From positions 1-37,159 of the forward strand of contig CAYYUG010000046.1 in the NCBI GenBank assembly GCA_964474755.1: a DNA stretch of 37,159 nt, in the 5' to 3' direction. Made by a program: the position numbers and the translations under genes. This stretch comes from GCA-2717185 sp964474755. Lineage in GTDB: Bacteria > Pseudomonadota > Alphaproteobacteria > UBA8366 > GCA-2717185. The notes below the pieces were generated by a model. That model was not told where the DNA came from, made no database searches, and saw only the letters and a list, made by a program, of their open reading frames with translations. Below are positions 23,248-32,345 of this stretch, piece after piece (the first letter of the stretch is position 1; every line of letters begins with the position of its first letter).

Positions 23248-24348
23248 CTATACATTGAAGCGGAACAGCATAATGTCGCCGTCCTGCACGGTGTACTCCT
23301 TGCCTTCAAGGCGCATCTTACCGGCGTCTTTGGAACCCTGCTCGCCCTGGCAAGCAACAAAATCATTGTAGGCAATGGTCTCCGCGCGGATAAAGCCTTT
23401 CTGAAAATCCGTGTGGATTGTACCTGCTGCGGCCGGCGCCTTCGACCCTCGTGGGACAGTCCAGGCGCGGCTCTCGTTCGGACCTGTGGTGAAGAAGGTC
23501 ACCAAGTCGAGCAACGTGTAGCCGGCACGTATGACCCGCGTCAACCCAGTTTCCATCAATCCAAGCGATTCCAGGTATTCAACTTTCTCAACCTCAGTTG
23601 AGAGCTCCGCCACCTCCGCCTCAATAGCGGCCGAAATCAGCACGCAGCCCTGATCCGTGTTTTCGGCCATCGACGCAACGCGCGCAGAAAATGCGTTGCC
23701 TGTCACCGCGCTATCCTCATCAACATTGCACACATACAGAACGGGTTTCGCAGTGATCAACTGCAGCGAGCGGAATATTGGCGCCTCATCAGCAGTGTGC
23801 TCGACCGAACGAGCCGGCTTACCGCCGCGCAACGCCGCCAATATGCGTTGCATCACCGGCAGGGTCGTCGCTGCCTCCTTTTCGCCGGATGTCGCCCGCT
23901 TTTCAAGCGGCTGGATGCGACGTTCTAAACTTTCCAGATCCGCCAGCATCAGTTCCGTTTCGACCGTTTCCGCGTCGCGGATCGGATCGACGGTTTCCTC
24001 AACATGGGTCACGTTGCCATTGTCAAAACAGCGCAGCACATGGACGATCGCCGCAACGCTGCGAATATGGCCCAGAAACTGATTGCCCAGCCCTTCGCCC
24101 TGCGATGCGCCGCGCACCAGACCGGCGATATCGACAAATTCAAGATAGGTCGGGATTTCCTGCGCTGAGCGGGTAATCGTAAAGACGTCGTGCAACCGAA
24201 TATCGGGGACCGCCACGCGACCAATATTCGGTTCAATTGTGCAAAACGGGTAGTTCGCCGCCTCGGCACCTGCCGTATTCGTCAAGGCATTGAATAAGGT
24301 TGACTTGCCAACATTCGGCAAGCCGACGATGCCACAATTGAATCCCAT
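23248..24348 (-). CDS. ychF: Ribosome-associated ATPase YchF (OLA1 family)
   Basis: A 366-residue Obg-related P-loop NTPase that binds ribosomes and modulates translation and stress responses. G1 is GLPNVGKST (9-17), G3 is DIAGLV, and the G4 position reads NVDE instead of NKxD, which explains the family's ATP preference. A coiled-coil insertion and a C-terminal TGS domain (KGFIRAETIAYNDFV and the closing QDGDIMLFRFNV) complete it. The GGAG ribosome-binding site lies about 9 nt before the ATG. It starts 7 nt after the pth stop, an arrangement widespread in bacteria. Confidence 0.97.
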   Translation of the reverse strand: MGFNCGIVGLPNVGKSTLFNALTNTAGAEAANYPFCTIEPNIGRVAVPDIRLHDVFTITRSAQEIPTYLEFVDIAGLVRGASQGEGLGNQFLGHIRSVAAIVHVLRCFDNGNVTHVEETVDPIRDAETVETELMLADLESLERRIQPLEKRATSGEKEAATTLPVMQRILAALRGGKPARSVEHTADEAPIFRSLQLITAKPVLYVCNVDEDSAVTGNAFSARVASMAENTDQGCVLISAAIEAEVAELSTEVEKVEYLESLGLMETGLTRVIRAGYTLLDLVTFFTTGPNESRAWTVPRGSKAPAAAGTIHTDFQKGFIRAETIAYNDFVACQGEQGSKDAGKMRLEGKEYTVQDGDIMLFRFNV

Positions 24349-24355
24349 GTTTTTA

Positions 24356-24985
24356 TTACTCCGGGATGTTCTTTGACGTAGACACCGGCGCCAGCCGCCT
24401 TTCCATCTCCAGTCGTGGGGGTTTTAGGATCAATGACACCTTTGTCATAAAGGCATCGTATTGGCGCGCACCTAACGCATCGGCGCTTATAGCCATAGCT
24501 TCGACAATCTTTTCCAAGATCGTTGACTCAGCCTTGGCAAAGTCGCTCAGAACGTAGCGATGGACCCGATCCTTATCGCCAGGATGCCCAATGCCAACAC
24601 GAATACGGCTGAATTCCTTGCCTACATGGGCGTCGATACTGCGCAACCCGTTGTGTCCTGCCAGCCCACCACCCTTTTTGGCACGGATCTTGCCAACAGC
24701 GAGATCAAGCTCGTCATGGATGATTAACACGTCGTCCGGCGTCAGCTTGTAATAGCGCATCGCTTCTCCGACCGCCCGTCCCGATTCGTTCATGAAGGTC
24801 GTCGGCTTCATGGCAATAACCTTCTCTCCTGACAGCGTCCCTTCCGTGGCAAGCGACTGAAACCGGGTACGATACGGAGCAAAGGAATGGCGGCGGACGA
24901 TCTCATCCACCGCCATAAACCCAATATTATGCCTGTTCATCTCGTATTTCGGACCAGGATTTCCCAAGCCAACGAGCAGCAACAC
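24356..24985 (-). CDS. pth: Peptidyl-tRNA hydrolase
   Basis: Essential cytoplasmic esterase recycling peptidyl-tRNA released from stalled ribosomes. About 209 residues, starting VLLLVGLGNPGPKYEMNRHN, with catalytic Asn9 and His19, then TFMNESGRAV, DELDLAVGK and AGHNGLRS. The start is a GTG at 24985, four nt after the rplY stop, with the ribosome-binding site GAGGAG formed by the last rplY codons. A longer basic N-terminal reading is only the shadow of the acidic L25 tail. A C-terminal extension of about 20 residues (ERRLAPVSTSK) is poorly conserved. Confidence 0.96.
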   Translation of the reverse strand: MLLLVGLGNPGPKYEMNRHNIGFMAVDEIVRRHSFAPYRTRFQSLATEGTLSGEKVIAMKPTTFMNESGRAVGEAMRYYKLTPDDVLIIHDELDLAVGKIRAKKGGGLAGHNGLRSIDAHVGKEFSRIRVGIGHPGDKDRVHRYVLSDFAKAESTILEKIVEAMAISADALGARQYDAFMTKVSLILKPPRLEMERRLAPVSTSKNIPE

Positions 24986-24989
24986 ACCT

Positions 24990-25682
24990 TTACTCCTCGG
25001 CGAGACTTTCTTCTTCGCCTTCGGCTTCGGCTGTACCTTCGCCCTCGCCCTCGCCTTCGCCAAACTCCAACCCTTCCTCGTCTTCCTCGCCTTCGTCTTC
25101 TTCCTCAACGATGGTCGGTGCCGCAATGGTCACGATCGTAAAGTCACGGTCGGATATAGTTGGTTCCACCCCTTTTGGCAGATTGACACTACTGAAATGG
25201 ACGCTGTCACCAATATCCAACCCGGCGAGATCGACCTCAACATCCTGAGGGATATTATCGACCGAACACAGCACCTCAATGGCGTATCGCACAACATTCA
25301 TAACGCCGCCGCGCTTCAAACCTTCCGATTCGTCCTCGTTCACAAAACGGCAGGGAACTTCGACGGTCACCTTGGTGGAACCAGTAACCCGCAGTAAATC
25401 GACGTGCTGCGGGACATCTGAAACGGGATGCAGTTGCACTTCCCGGGGCAGCACACGTTCGGTAGCGCCATCTCCGTTGATCTTGACCTCGAACACTGTC
25501 GAGAAGAAAGTTCCAGCTTCCAAATGCTTCCGCAGCACTAGGGGATCGATAGAAATAGCTGTGGGACCCTTTTTCGCCCCATAGATTACGCTAGGCACCC
25601 GCCCTGCGCGACGGGTCGCCCGGGCGGCCCCCTTGCCCACCCGCTCTCGGGGCTCAGCCTCGAGACTATTCGCTTCGCTCAT
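24990..25682 (-). CDS. rplY: 50S ribosomal protein L25 (CTC/TL5 form)
   Basis: A 230-residue L25 of the general-stress-protein CTC type, which binds 5S rRNA. The N-terminal L25 domain (about 5-95, with AARATRRAGRVPSVIYG) is followed by the TL5 C-terminal beta domain (about 100-185, GGVMNVVRYAIEV) and an acidic, Gly/Glu-repeat tail of about 40 residues encoded by an imperfect hexamer-like repeat near 25030-25065. GGAGG lies 6 nt before the ATG. It follows prs and precedes pth, the usual prs-rplY-pth-ychF order. Confidence 0.96.
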   Translation of the reverse strand: MSEANSLEAEPRERVGKGAARATRRAGRVPSVIYGAKKGPTAISIDPLVLRKHLEAGTFFSTVFEVKINGDGATERVLPREVQLHPVSDVPQHVDLLRVTGSTKVTVEVPCRFVNEDESEGLKRGGVMNVVRYAIEVLCSVDNIPQDVEVDLAGLDIGDSVHFSSVNLPKGVEPTISDRDFTIVTIAAPTIVEEEDEGEEDEEGLEFGEGEGEGEGTAEAEGEEESLAEE

Positions 25683-25738
25683 ATTTACCTCCAGTTAGAC
25701 TTACAGTGCCTGCCTCCAGGGGGGTTGGCACGATTAGA

Positions 25739-25755
25739 GCCGCGTGCTACGCGGC
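25739..25755. other. Hairpin between prs and rplY
   Basis: Perfect 7-bp GC-rich stem (25739-25745 with 25749-25755) around a 3-nt loop, 24 nt after the prs stop. No T-tract follows on the reverse strand, so it is more likely a processing or attenuating hairpin than a full terminator. Confidence 0.4.
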
Positions 25756-25778
25756 AAATGAGTTTTCGTCAACTAAAA

Positions 25779-26714
25779 TCAGTCAAACAGGGTCGAAACC
25801 GAACGGTTTTCCGCGATCCGCAGTATAGCTTCGGCCAGAAGAGGCGCGATTGTGATTTGGCGGATATTGTGCGCGACCCGCATCGCTTCCGTAGCCTGAA
25901 TGCTGTCCGTAGTCACCAAACTCTCCAGCGGCGAAGCCGAAACCCGGGCTACTGCGCCACCCGATAGCACACCGTGCGTCGTATAGGCCTGGACCGCTTT
26001 CGCACCATCCTGCATCAACGCATCAGCTGCGTTGCATAAGGTGCCCGCCGAATCGACGATGTCGTCCACTAGAATACAGCGGCGATCCTTAACATCGCCA
26101 ATAATATGCATGACCTCGGAAACTCCGGCCTTCTCGCGCCGCTTATCAATTATTGCCAGTTCCGCGCCGAGCCGCTTAGCGATGGCCCTCGCTCGAACTA
26201 CACCACCGACATCCGGTGATACGATGACCAATTCCTCACCATCAGCGCGGTTTTCCTGGATATCTTTCAGGAAGACCGGTGCAGCGAACAGGTTGTCCGT
26301 GGGCACATCAAAGAAGCCTTGAATTTGTCCTGCATGCAGATCCATCGTTAGCACCCGGTCAGCACCCGCCGTGGTCACCAGATTAGCAACCAGCTTGGCC
26401 GAAATTGGCGTCCGCGGGCCTGTCTTGCGATCCTGTCTCGCATATCCGTAATAGGGAATGACCGCCGTAATCCGCTGCGCCGAGCCGCGCCGCAGCGCGT
26501 CGATTGATACCAGCAACTCCATGAGGTTGTCGTTCGCGGGATAGCTTGTCGACTGAATGATAAACACATCCTCGCCGCGTACGTTCTCGAGAATCTCAAC
26601 GAACACCTCCAAATCGGAAAAACGCCGAATTGCTGCCTTGGTCAAAGGCGTGTTGAGACAAGCCGAAATTGCTTCGGCCAGCGGCCGATTACTGTTGCCG
26701 CTCAGGATTTTCAT
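25779..26714 (-). CDS. prs: Ribose-phosphate pyrophosphokinase
   Basis: Cytoplasmic enzyme making PRPP from ribose-5-phosphate and ATP, feeding purine, pyrimidine, NAD, His and Trp synthesis. 311 residues from ATG 26714 (MKILSGNSNRPLAE). Motifs: YYGYARQDRKTGPRTPISAK (ATP loop), DLHAGQIQGFFDVPTDNL (metal/flexible region) and the PRPP-binding ILVDDIVDSAGTL. An AGGAT ribosome-binding site lies about 7 nt upstream; the longer reading to 26780 has no support. It heads the prs-rplY-pth-ychF-rhodanese segment. Confidence 0.97.
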   Translation of the reverse strand: MKILSGNSNRPLAEAISACLNTPLTKAAIRRFSDLEVFVEILENVRGEDVFIIQSTSYPANDNLMELLVSIDALRRGSAQRITAVIPYYGYARQDRKTGPRTPISAKLVANLVTTAGADRVLTMDLHAGQIQGFFDVPTDNLFAAPVFLKDIQENRADGEELVIVSPDVGGVVRARAIAKRLGAELAIIDKRREKAGVSEVMHIIGDVKDRRCILVDDIVDSAGTLCNAADALMQDGAKAVQAYTTHGVLSGGAVARVSASPLESLVTTDSIQATEAMRVAHNIRQITIAPLLAEAILRIAENRSVSTLFD

Positions 26715-26775
26715 ACCAGATCCTGTTCTTATCCAGGCTCTAATTCGAACCAGAAAATTAACCTCACCCGCGCGT

Positions 26776-26791
26776 CCCACCCGAAGGCGGG
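26776..26791 (-). other. UUCG-tetraloop hairpin in the prs leader
   Basis: On the reverse strand CCCGCC-TTCG-GGTGGG forms a 6-bp stem (one G-U) closed by a very stable UUCG tetraloop, 62 nt before the prs start. No U-tract follows directly. It could be a leader hairpin or a rho-assisted stop for the upstream lipoprotein gene. Confidence 0.4.
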
Positions 26792-26858
26792 CGGCGTCTG
26801 TATATCAAGGGGGCACCTTCCTGTAAACGCCTGCTGGCAATGGAGGCAGCATTCTACG

Positions 26859-27749
26859 TTATTGGTCCAACCGGATTTCATCAGCACGCTCTATGATCAA
26901 CAAAAATTCGGCGATAGGCTCGACCATGGCGAAGGTCACGTCATAGGCGAGCGGTCCCCATTTTGAGGCCACCCGTCCCTTTTCGACGCTGTTGGATTGC
27001 ATCAAAGTGCCAATTTTTCTCCCGTCTGGCTCCTGCAGAAACCATTCGATTTCTAGTTTTTCCCGGTCCGCCGGCAGGTCGCTGACGTAGACTTTGCCGA
27101 AAATTTGTATTGCAGCGTCTTGGGGGTCACCGGCAACCGGCAGGCCGGCGTTTTTCAGCACCGCAGCAAATGCTTTCCTGAGGGCTTCGTTCCCATCGCT
27201 GGGCGCGCCTTCAATGCCTACTACGGCGATCGTTGGCGGCGGCTTCTGCCTAGCCAAAGTGAAGCCAGTCTGCAAGGTATCGGCGATTCGGGGCACTGCA
27301 TCCGCTGACACCGCGTTTATCGAGGCACGCTTCCCCGTTTGCCAGTCACTGACCGGAACCTTACTCCGCGTTGCGAAGTTGAAGACGACATCGCCAACGC
27401 TATTTGTAATGGCCCAGTCGACGATAACGACAAGCCTGTTGCCCTTCGCCAGTTCGGCTGTCGCATGTCCTTCCAGAAGAAATGCGCTCTTCACCGTACT
27501 AGCTGTCGTGGCCGGTACGTTCACACGGCGCAAGTCCGCTGCCATGACATCCGACAGCGGCCCCGCCACCCCCCGCGGAGCGCCTGTGATCGGTGCGACT
27601 ATGACGCCGATGCTATATTGTATGGCTAAGAGTGGACTCTCCGCGCCGCTGCCCGTGTCCGGCTTGAATGGTTTGGGCAACTGACCGCAGTTCGCCAACG
27701 AAAGGCCAACGGCCAGAATAATAAAATGCCGCGCGTTAAAGTAGGACAC
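26859..27749 (-). CDS. Putative lipoprotein, unknown function
   Basis: Unrecognised 296-residue secreted protein. A hydrophobic segment FIILAVGLSLANC ends in a lipobox-like LANC, so it is probably cleaved by signal peptidase II and anchored by its cysteine, followed by GQLPKPF. The body contains a SPLLAIQYSIGVIVAPITG segment and TIAVVGIEGAPSDGNEALRKA, the latter suggesting an alpha/beta domain that assembles something from two related halves. From memory, similar lipoproteins sit beside pgeF in Rhodospirillales. The start is uncertain: GTG 27749 gives a normal signal peptide, TTG 27782 a longer one; neither has a good ribosome-binding site. It is separated from pgeF by about 230 AT-rich bases. 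Confidence 0.75.
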   Translation of the reverse strand: MSYFNARHFIILAVGLSLANCGQLPKPFKPDTGSGAESPLLAIQYSIGVIVAPITGAPRGVAGPLSDVMAADLRRVNVPATTASTVKSAFLLEGHATAELAKGNRLVVIVDWAITNSVGDVVFNFATRSKVPVSDWQTGKRASINAVSADAVPRIADTLQTGFTLARQKPPPTIAVVGIEGAPSDGNEALRKAFAAVLKNAGLPVAGDPQDAAIQIFGKVYVSDLPADREKLEIEWFLQEPDGRKIGTLMQSNSVEKGRVASKWGPLAYDVTFAMVEPIAEFLLIIERADEIRLDQ

Positions 27750-27981
27750 AGCTTGCCACAAAACATAGCAGGCAAAGCCCAAAAATCTGAATCAGATACG
27801 GCATCAATACATTTAACCACGAATTCGTGCGGAGCACTAAGAACAGGAATTCTAGCCCATACTAAACGTTTCAATCTTTATCGTTTTGAATATAAAGAAT
27901 TTCGAATTTGAATTACCCCGGATCATTGATAGTTAGTTTGCTGATTTACGTGAGATTTGATTCTTTAAATTTCACGATTAT

Positions 27982-28773
27982 CTAGGTGATCGTGATAGCG
28001 GAGACGCAACGGCCGTAGTCAGGATCACCGCGCTTTGTCGCTCGCCGATAGCTGTAAAACAAACTTTCCTCGGCGCAGGTGTCGCGCGCAAGATCTTCTA
28101 CACTGCCGATTTTTAGCAATTTCAGTACCTTCGCGACATATCCCGGCAAATCAAACATGAAGTGGCCCTCACGTTCCGACCTAATAAAGAAGTCCACGTT
28201 GTTGGGATCCTGCTCCAGAAACAGTTTCGGAAATTCAGGACCTACCTCGTAGGACGCTTGTGCGATGGTAGGCCCAATGGCTGCGACAATCCGTTGTCGC
28301 TGCGCGCCTAGATCTTCCATCGCCTCGATCACCGAAGGCAAAATGCCGTGTAACGCACCCTTCCAGCCCGCATGTGCCGCTCCAACGACACATGCTGATT
28401 TGTCGGCGAATAAAACGGGTGTGCAGTCGGCACTCAGAATTCCCAACACCGTCCCGGGCCGATCCGTAGCCATGGCATCAGCATAAGGTGGCGTTCCGCC
28501 CACCCATGGTCCGTCAACGCGCACAGCCGTTCGCCCATGTACCTGATAGACTGTGTTGAGGGATTCGCCGGATAAATCGAAAAAGCTGGCAACACGGCGA
28601 CGGTTTTCAGTCACACATAGCGCCGTGTCCTTCGAACTGAGACCGATATTAAGTGACTCATAAATTCCGCCGCTGGCCCCACCCTTCCGGGTAAAGAACG
28701 CGTGCCGAATACGGCCGTCATCCTGCAGTGAACCGGCCACCAAATGCGGTAAACTCTTCGCTCTATTAGCCAT
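27982..28773 (-). CDS. pgeF: Peptidoglycan-editing factor PgeF / YfiH-family oxidoreductase-like protein
   Basis: A 263-residue YfiH/DUF152 (laccase-domain) protein. The metal-site residues are visible: His79 in YQVHG, Cys117 in SADCTPVL and His134 in GAAHAGWKG. In E. coli the protein removes wrongly incorporated L-Ser from UDP-MurNAc precursors; homologues (FAMIN) act on purine nucleosides, and older annotations say polyphenol oxidase. The ATG overlaps the midA stop (TAATG), so translation is coupled. Gene order lgt-midA-pgeF is a standard alphaproteobacterial block. Confidence 0.93.
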   Translation of the reverse strand: MANRAKSLPHLVAGSLQDDGRIRHAFFTRKGGASGGIYESLNIGLSSKDTALCVTENRRRVASFFDLSGESLNTVYQVHGRTAVRVDGPWVGGTPPYADAMATDRPGTVLGILSADCTPVLFADKSACVVGAAHAGWKGALHGILPSVIEAMEDLGAQRQRIVAAIGPTIAQASYEVGPEFPKLFLEQDPNNVDFFIRSEREGHFMFDLPGYVAKVLKLLKIGSVEDLARDTCAEESLFYSYRRATKRGDPDYGRCVSAITIT

Positions 28774-29852
28774 TACTCTTCAAACCCCGGCGGCTGCGAC
28801 AGGCCCGCCTGTGTCAGGCTGAGCACCTTGAACAAGCTGCCCATTTGATTCGGTGCAATCAAGCGTTCAACACTCAAGGCGATATCGGCTGCCTGCGCCG
28901 GTGTCGCATGCTTCGTCAAGGCTTCGGCCCGCAAGGCGATGCCCAACCGCTCCAGGAACGTGCCTTGCGCGACCGGTCCCCATACAGATACCCTATCGCC
29001 GACCGCCCGCCGAAGCGCTGCGAAATCAACATGTACCGTAAGATCCGCTTCTCCAGGGCCATCGAGAACATCGACTGGTTCATGTTCGCAAACGGCCTGC
29101 AGACTGTCACCTGGTGCGCTTTCACCGTGACCATAATCGACAATCAACACCGCGCCACCAGCTTTTTCGATACGATTACCCAGAGCCGCAGCAATCGAGA
29201 GACCTTGAGGCTGAACCTCCGCGATCGCGCCTACCGGCGCCGTCTCTCGAACCTCTGGCGCCAGCAGGACCTCGTGCGGCGTCGCACTTGCGGAAACGAT
29301 AAATCTCAGCTCGGTCTCATCCCAGGCGATGAGCCTTTCACGCCAGCCACGCGGTGTCCTTACGAACTGGTGCACCGGTAGCGCATCAAAGAATTCGTTC
29401 CCGATGGCGAGGATGGGTCCGTCGGGAACGCCATCGAATGAATCGCACCAGACCGGATCGTAAGCGGCCAAACTCTCGGCCTGACTAGCTCGAAGTACCC
29501 GGCTGGTTTCAAGGAGCACAAGTTCAGCACCGTCCAGGAAAGCCGGCACCTGCATGGCGGCACGCAACGCATCGACTATCAGCGTGCCCCGACCCGGACC
29601 AAGCTCAACCAGATTGAACTTTGTCGGGCTGCCAATCTGCTCCCAGACCGTGACGAACCACAGTCCGATGAGCTCGCCGAAAATCTGGCTAATTTCTGGC
29701 GCGGTAATGAAATCCCCGGCCCGTCCAAAAGGATCTCGTGTTGTGTAATAACCGTGCTCTGGATGGCCCAGAGCGGTCGCCATGTATTCCGCCACTGTCA
29801 CCGGACCGGTCGTCATAATCCGGCGTGCAAGCAGCTCCGCCAGTTTGTTCAC
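28773..29852 (-). CDS. SAM-dependent methyltransferase, MidA/NDUFAF7 family
   Basis: A 359-residue class-I methyltransferase homologous to mitochondrial NDUFAF7/MidA, which dimethylates an arginine of the 49-kDa subunit (NuoD) during complex I assembly. The early segment PVTVAEYMATALGHPEHGYY and DFITAPEISQIFGE are family signatures; the SAM loop is LVELGPGRGTL, and DYGHGE appears in the later half. The start is a GTG whose last bases form the TGA of lgt (4-nt GTGA overlap); a longer reading to 29939 overlaps lgt and is not used. Confidence 0.93.
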   Translation of the reverse strand: MNKLAELLARRIMTTGPVTVAEYMATALGHPEHGYYTTRDPFGRAGDFITAPEISQIFGELIGLWFVTVWEQIGSPTKFNLVELGPGRGTLIVDALRAAMQVPAFLDGAELVLLETSRVLRASQAESLAAYDPVWCDSFDGVPDGPILAIGNEFFDALPVHQFVRTPRGWRERLIAWDETELRFIVSASATPHEVLLAPEVRETAPVGAIAEVQPQGLSIAAALGNRIEKAGGAVLIVDYGHGESAPGDSLQAVCEHEPVDVLDGPGEADLTVHVDFAALRRAVGDRVSVWGPVAQGTFLERLGIALRAEALTKHATPAQAADIALSVERLIAPNQMGSLFKVLSLTQAGLSQPPGFEE

Positions 29853-30655
29853 GTCGCCCCCACGGGCGGCCGCACGTAGGCGCGCCAGATCAGATAAATG
29901 CCAAACAGCAACATCGGTACCGACAGCCATTGCCCCCAAGTGGAGCCTAAGACTAGCAAGCCAATATGACTATCCGGTTGCCGGACCGTCTCCACCGCCA
30001 TTCGTGACAAGGCGTAGCCTACCAAGAAAGCCCCACTAACCAGTCCGACCCGCCAACGCGCGCGCCAGATCAACACCAGGCATGACAGCACGATGAGCAA
30101 CACCAGCCCTTCGAGGAATGCTTCGTAGAGTTGGCTGGGATGCCGCGGATTGGGGCCGGCAAAGGGGAAGATCACGCCCCAAGGCATGTTTGTCTCGCGC
30201 CCCCAGAGCTCACCATTAATGAAATTCGCGATTCGGCCGAGTAGCAGCCCGATGGGCGCCGTCGTCGCGATAACATCAGCCATCGCAAAAAAAGCGATGC
30301 TTTGCCGCCGGGCGAATAGGATCATCGCCAGGATGACCCCTACCAATCCGCCATGGAATGACATGCCGCCGTTCCACATCTGTAAGATTTCCAGCGGGTT
30401 TGCCAGAAAATAGGTGGGCTGGTAAAAGAACACGTAACCGAGCCGGCCTCCGAGGATCACTCCTAGAGTAGCCCAGACCAGGAAATCATCAATCTGCTGT
30501 GACGTTACTAGATGAGGTTCGCGCCGGGCCATCCAAATCCCGTAGCGCCAGGCACCGACTAGACCGACGATATAGGCCAGCGCATACCAGCGGATCGCAA
30601 TTGGGCCGATCTGGAGAATAACCGGGTCAAAATCGGGAAAGACGAATGGTTCCAT
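29849..30655 (-). CDS. lgt: Prolipoprotein diacylglyceryl transferase
   Basis: Inner-membrane enzyme (268 residues, about seven membrane helices) that transfers diacylglycerol from phosphatidylglycerol to the lipobox cysteine of prolipoproteins. Key motifs: WYALAYIVG, GGRLGYVFFY, the catalytic-region GGMSFHGGLVG, the signature GRIANFINGELWGR, and HPSQLYEA. It starts 5 nt after the hldD stop, probably in one transcript, and its ribosome-binding site is weak, which also fits coupling. Clients include the lipoprotein encoded downstream and the cargo of LolA. Confidence 0.97.
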   Translation of the reverse strand: MEPFVFPDFDPVILQIGPIAIRWYALAYIVGLVGAWRYGIWMARREPHLVTSQQIDDFLVWATLGVILGGRLGYVFFYQPTYFLANPLEILQMWNGGMSFHGGLVGVILAMILFARRQSIAFFAMADVIATTAPIGLLLGRIANFINGELWGRETNMPWGVIFPFAGPNPRHPSQLYEAFLEGLVLLIVLSCLVLIWRARWRVGLVSGAFLVGYALSRMAVETVRQPDSHIGLLVLGSTWGQWLSVPMLLFGIYLIWRAYVRPPVGAT

Positions 30656-30660
30656 CGTGG

Positions 30661-31644
30661 TTACCGGTAAGGATCATTCGTAGCGAGATAGTCCTGGATA
30701 TAACAGCGCACACCGTCCTCCAACGTCGTCGACGGTCTGTCGTAGCCGGCATCTCGCAGCCGCGCCATCGTTGCCTGCGTGTGATACTGGTAGTGCTTGC
30801 GGATGTTTGCCGGTGCATCGAAATATTCGATTACCGGATCCCGGCCCATGACCACGAAACAGGCGCGCGCCAGTTCGAAGAAGGTTCGGGCAGCGCCGGT
30901 GCCTACGTTGAAAAGGCCGTTCACCGCCGGATTGTCGTACAGCCACAGCATGATATCGACGCAGTCGCCTACCCAGACAAAGTCGCGCTCCTGTCCGCCA
31001 TCCGGATAATCCGGATGGTGCGAACTGAACAGGCGCGCCTTCCCGGTTTCGCTAATCTGCCGATGCAGCTGAACGACTAGGCTCTCCTGGCCACCCTTGT
31101 GATACTCATTTGGACCGTAGACGTTAAAGAATTTTAGCCCGGCCCATTGTGGCGGAGCGATACCCGCATTGGCGAGCGAGACTGCATCCAAATCAAACAT
31201 ATGCTTCGACCAACCATATAAATTCATTGGCCGTAACCTCGATAAAGCCTCGATGGAACCGTCATCGTCGAAACCATTCGCCCCATCGCCATAGGTAGCC
31301 GCAGAAGAGGCATAGATCAGCCGGGCATTATGCCGCGTGCACCAACGCCACAACATTAGTGACAGGTCAAAATTGTTGGCCAGCACAAACTCTGTGTCGG
31401 TGATTACGGTCGAGGAGGAAGCACCCATATGGAAAACAGCCTCGAGCCCGGCGCCTCGCGCTTCTAACCATACGGGCAATTCGTCTGGCTCAATCATGCC
31501 AGCGACAGCGTGTTTTTCCAGATTACGCACCTCGCCGGATCGGTCCCGATGGTCGCAGACAAATATCGGGGCGGTGTCCCGTTCACACAGCGAGGCAACA
31601 AGATTGGAGCCTATAAATCCCGCCCCACCAGTCACTAAGATCAT
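30661..31644 (-). CDS. hldD: ADP-L-glycero-D-manno-heptose 6-epimerase
   Basis: Extended-SDR epimerase of LPS inner-core heptose synthesis, 327 residues from ATG 31644. NADP motif TGGAGFIGSN (5-14), FHMGASSST (71-79), and the catalytic Tyr143 and Lys147 in NLYGWSKHMFD. Later GLKFFNVYGPNEYHKG and the QERDFVWVGD segment fit HldD. GGAGC lies about 7 nt before this ATG; the upstream ATG at 31656 overlaps that ribosome-binding site. Its presence indicates a heptose-containing LPS. Its position at the head of the lgt-midA-pgeF block appears to be an insertion relative to the arrangement I am used to. Confidence 0.95.
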   Translation of the reverse strand: MILVTGGAGFIGSNLVASLCERDTAPIFVCDHRDRSGEVRNLEKHAVAGMIEPDELPVWLEARGAGLEAVFHMGASSSTVITDTEFVLANNFDLSLMLWRWCTRHNARLIYASSAATYGDGANGFDDDGSIEALSRLRPMNLYGWSKHMFDLDAVSLANAGIAPPQWAGLKFFNVYGPNEYHKGGQESLVVQLHRQISETGKARLFSSHHPDYPDGGQERDFVWVGDCVDIMLWLYDNPAVNGLFNVGTGAARTFFELARACFVVMGRDPVIEYFDAPANIRKHYQYHTQATMARLRDAGYDRPSTTLEDGVRCYIQDYLATNDPYR

Positions 31645-31780
31645 AGCGTGCTCCATTGCTATATCTGGGCTTTATATAGGCGAGGTGTCGCCGTCGCGGC
31701 AAGGCGGGTTGCGGGATCGCGGCAATATCGCCATATCTTAAAGGTCAGTTCTGCTCCAACGAACAAAGACGAGGCCAGTC

Positions 31781-32104
31781 ATGCAGGTAGACAATCGGTT
31801 TCTCGACGATTTGGCACGCATCGCCAACGGCGCAGTCGGCGCGCTTTCGGGCGTGCAGGAAGAGGTGGAAGCATTGATTCGGCAGCGGGCACAGCGGCTC
31901 CTAGCAGACATGGATCTTGTGACGCGAGATGAGTTCGAGGCCGTCAAAGCAGTTGCTGCTAAGGCCCGGCTCGAGCAGGAAGCACTTGAAGCCCGTTTTG
32001 CCACCCTGGAAGCAGCACTCGCCAAATTGCAGAAAAAGGCGCCAAAACCCCGCCGCGGCAGTAAATCCGCCGCTTCTGGGAAGAATTTTTCGGCTCTAAA
32101 ATAA
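31781..32104 (+). CDS. ubiK: UbiK accessory factor (BMFP family)
   Basis: A 107-residue BMFP/UbiK-family protein that helps aerobic ubiquinone synthesis and associates with membranes and lipid-binding UbiJ. An amphipathic N-terminal helix (DNRFLDDLARIANGAVG) is followed by a long coiled coil (about 55-87, EFEAVKAVAAKARLEQEALE) and a basic tail KAPKPRRGSK. GAGG lies 8 nt before the ATG. It is divergent from the hldD-lgt block and starts the ubiK-ybjN-proC forward group; functionally it complements the UbiH-family hydroxylase in this window. Confidence 0.92.
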   Translation: MQVDNRFLDDLARIANGAVGALSGVQEEVEALIRQRAQRLLADMDLVTRDEFEAVKAVAAKARLEQEALEARFATLEAALAKLQKKAPKPRRGSKSAASGKNFSALK

Positions 32105-32345
32105 GGTGTTCCCACCGGCTGAGAGTTGCCGCCTAACCGCTTGAGACTCACGGATGCGATTTTTTTTACATTTCGTCAGATAACCGCTTGCTTGTGGCGA
32201 ATCGCCTGTGGCACTCTAGGTGTTGTGGTGATGTGATGGTCTACCATACAAAATGTCGTATTGAGCGGGACAAACGATGTTTCCGACCAGTTTTTGATTC
32301 CGGGTAAATGCCGGCTTGCCCCGCGGGTTTGGGAAAGGTTGCCGT
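32105..32345. other. Spacer between ubiK and ybjN
   Basis: About 240 bp. Seven to eight Ts at 32160-32168 follow a weak inverted repeat and could end the ubiK transcript. AAAGG at 32335-32339 is the ybjN ribosome-binding site. No gene is seen. Confidence 0.35.

Noticed and set aside
24986..25126. N-terminal extension of Pth rich in Lys/Arg
   Set aside because: It is the other-frame reading of the acidic tail of L25; the GTG at 24985 with GAGGAG before it gives the normal Pth N-terminus.
27094..27684. 196-codon forward frame opposite the lipoprotein gene
   Set aside because: The reverse frame carries a signal peptide with lipobox and fits the operon; the forward frame has no recognisable content.
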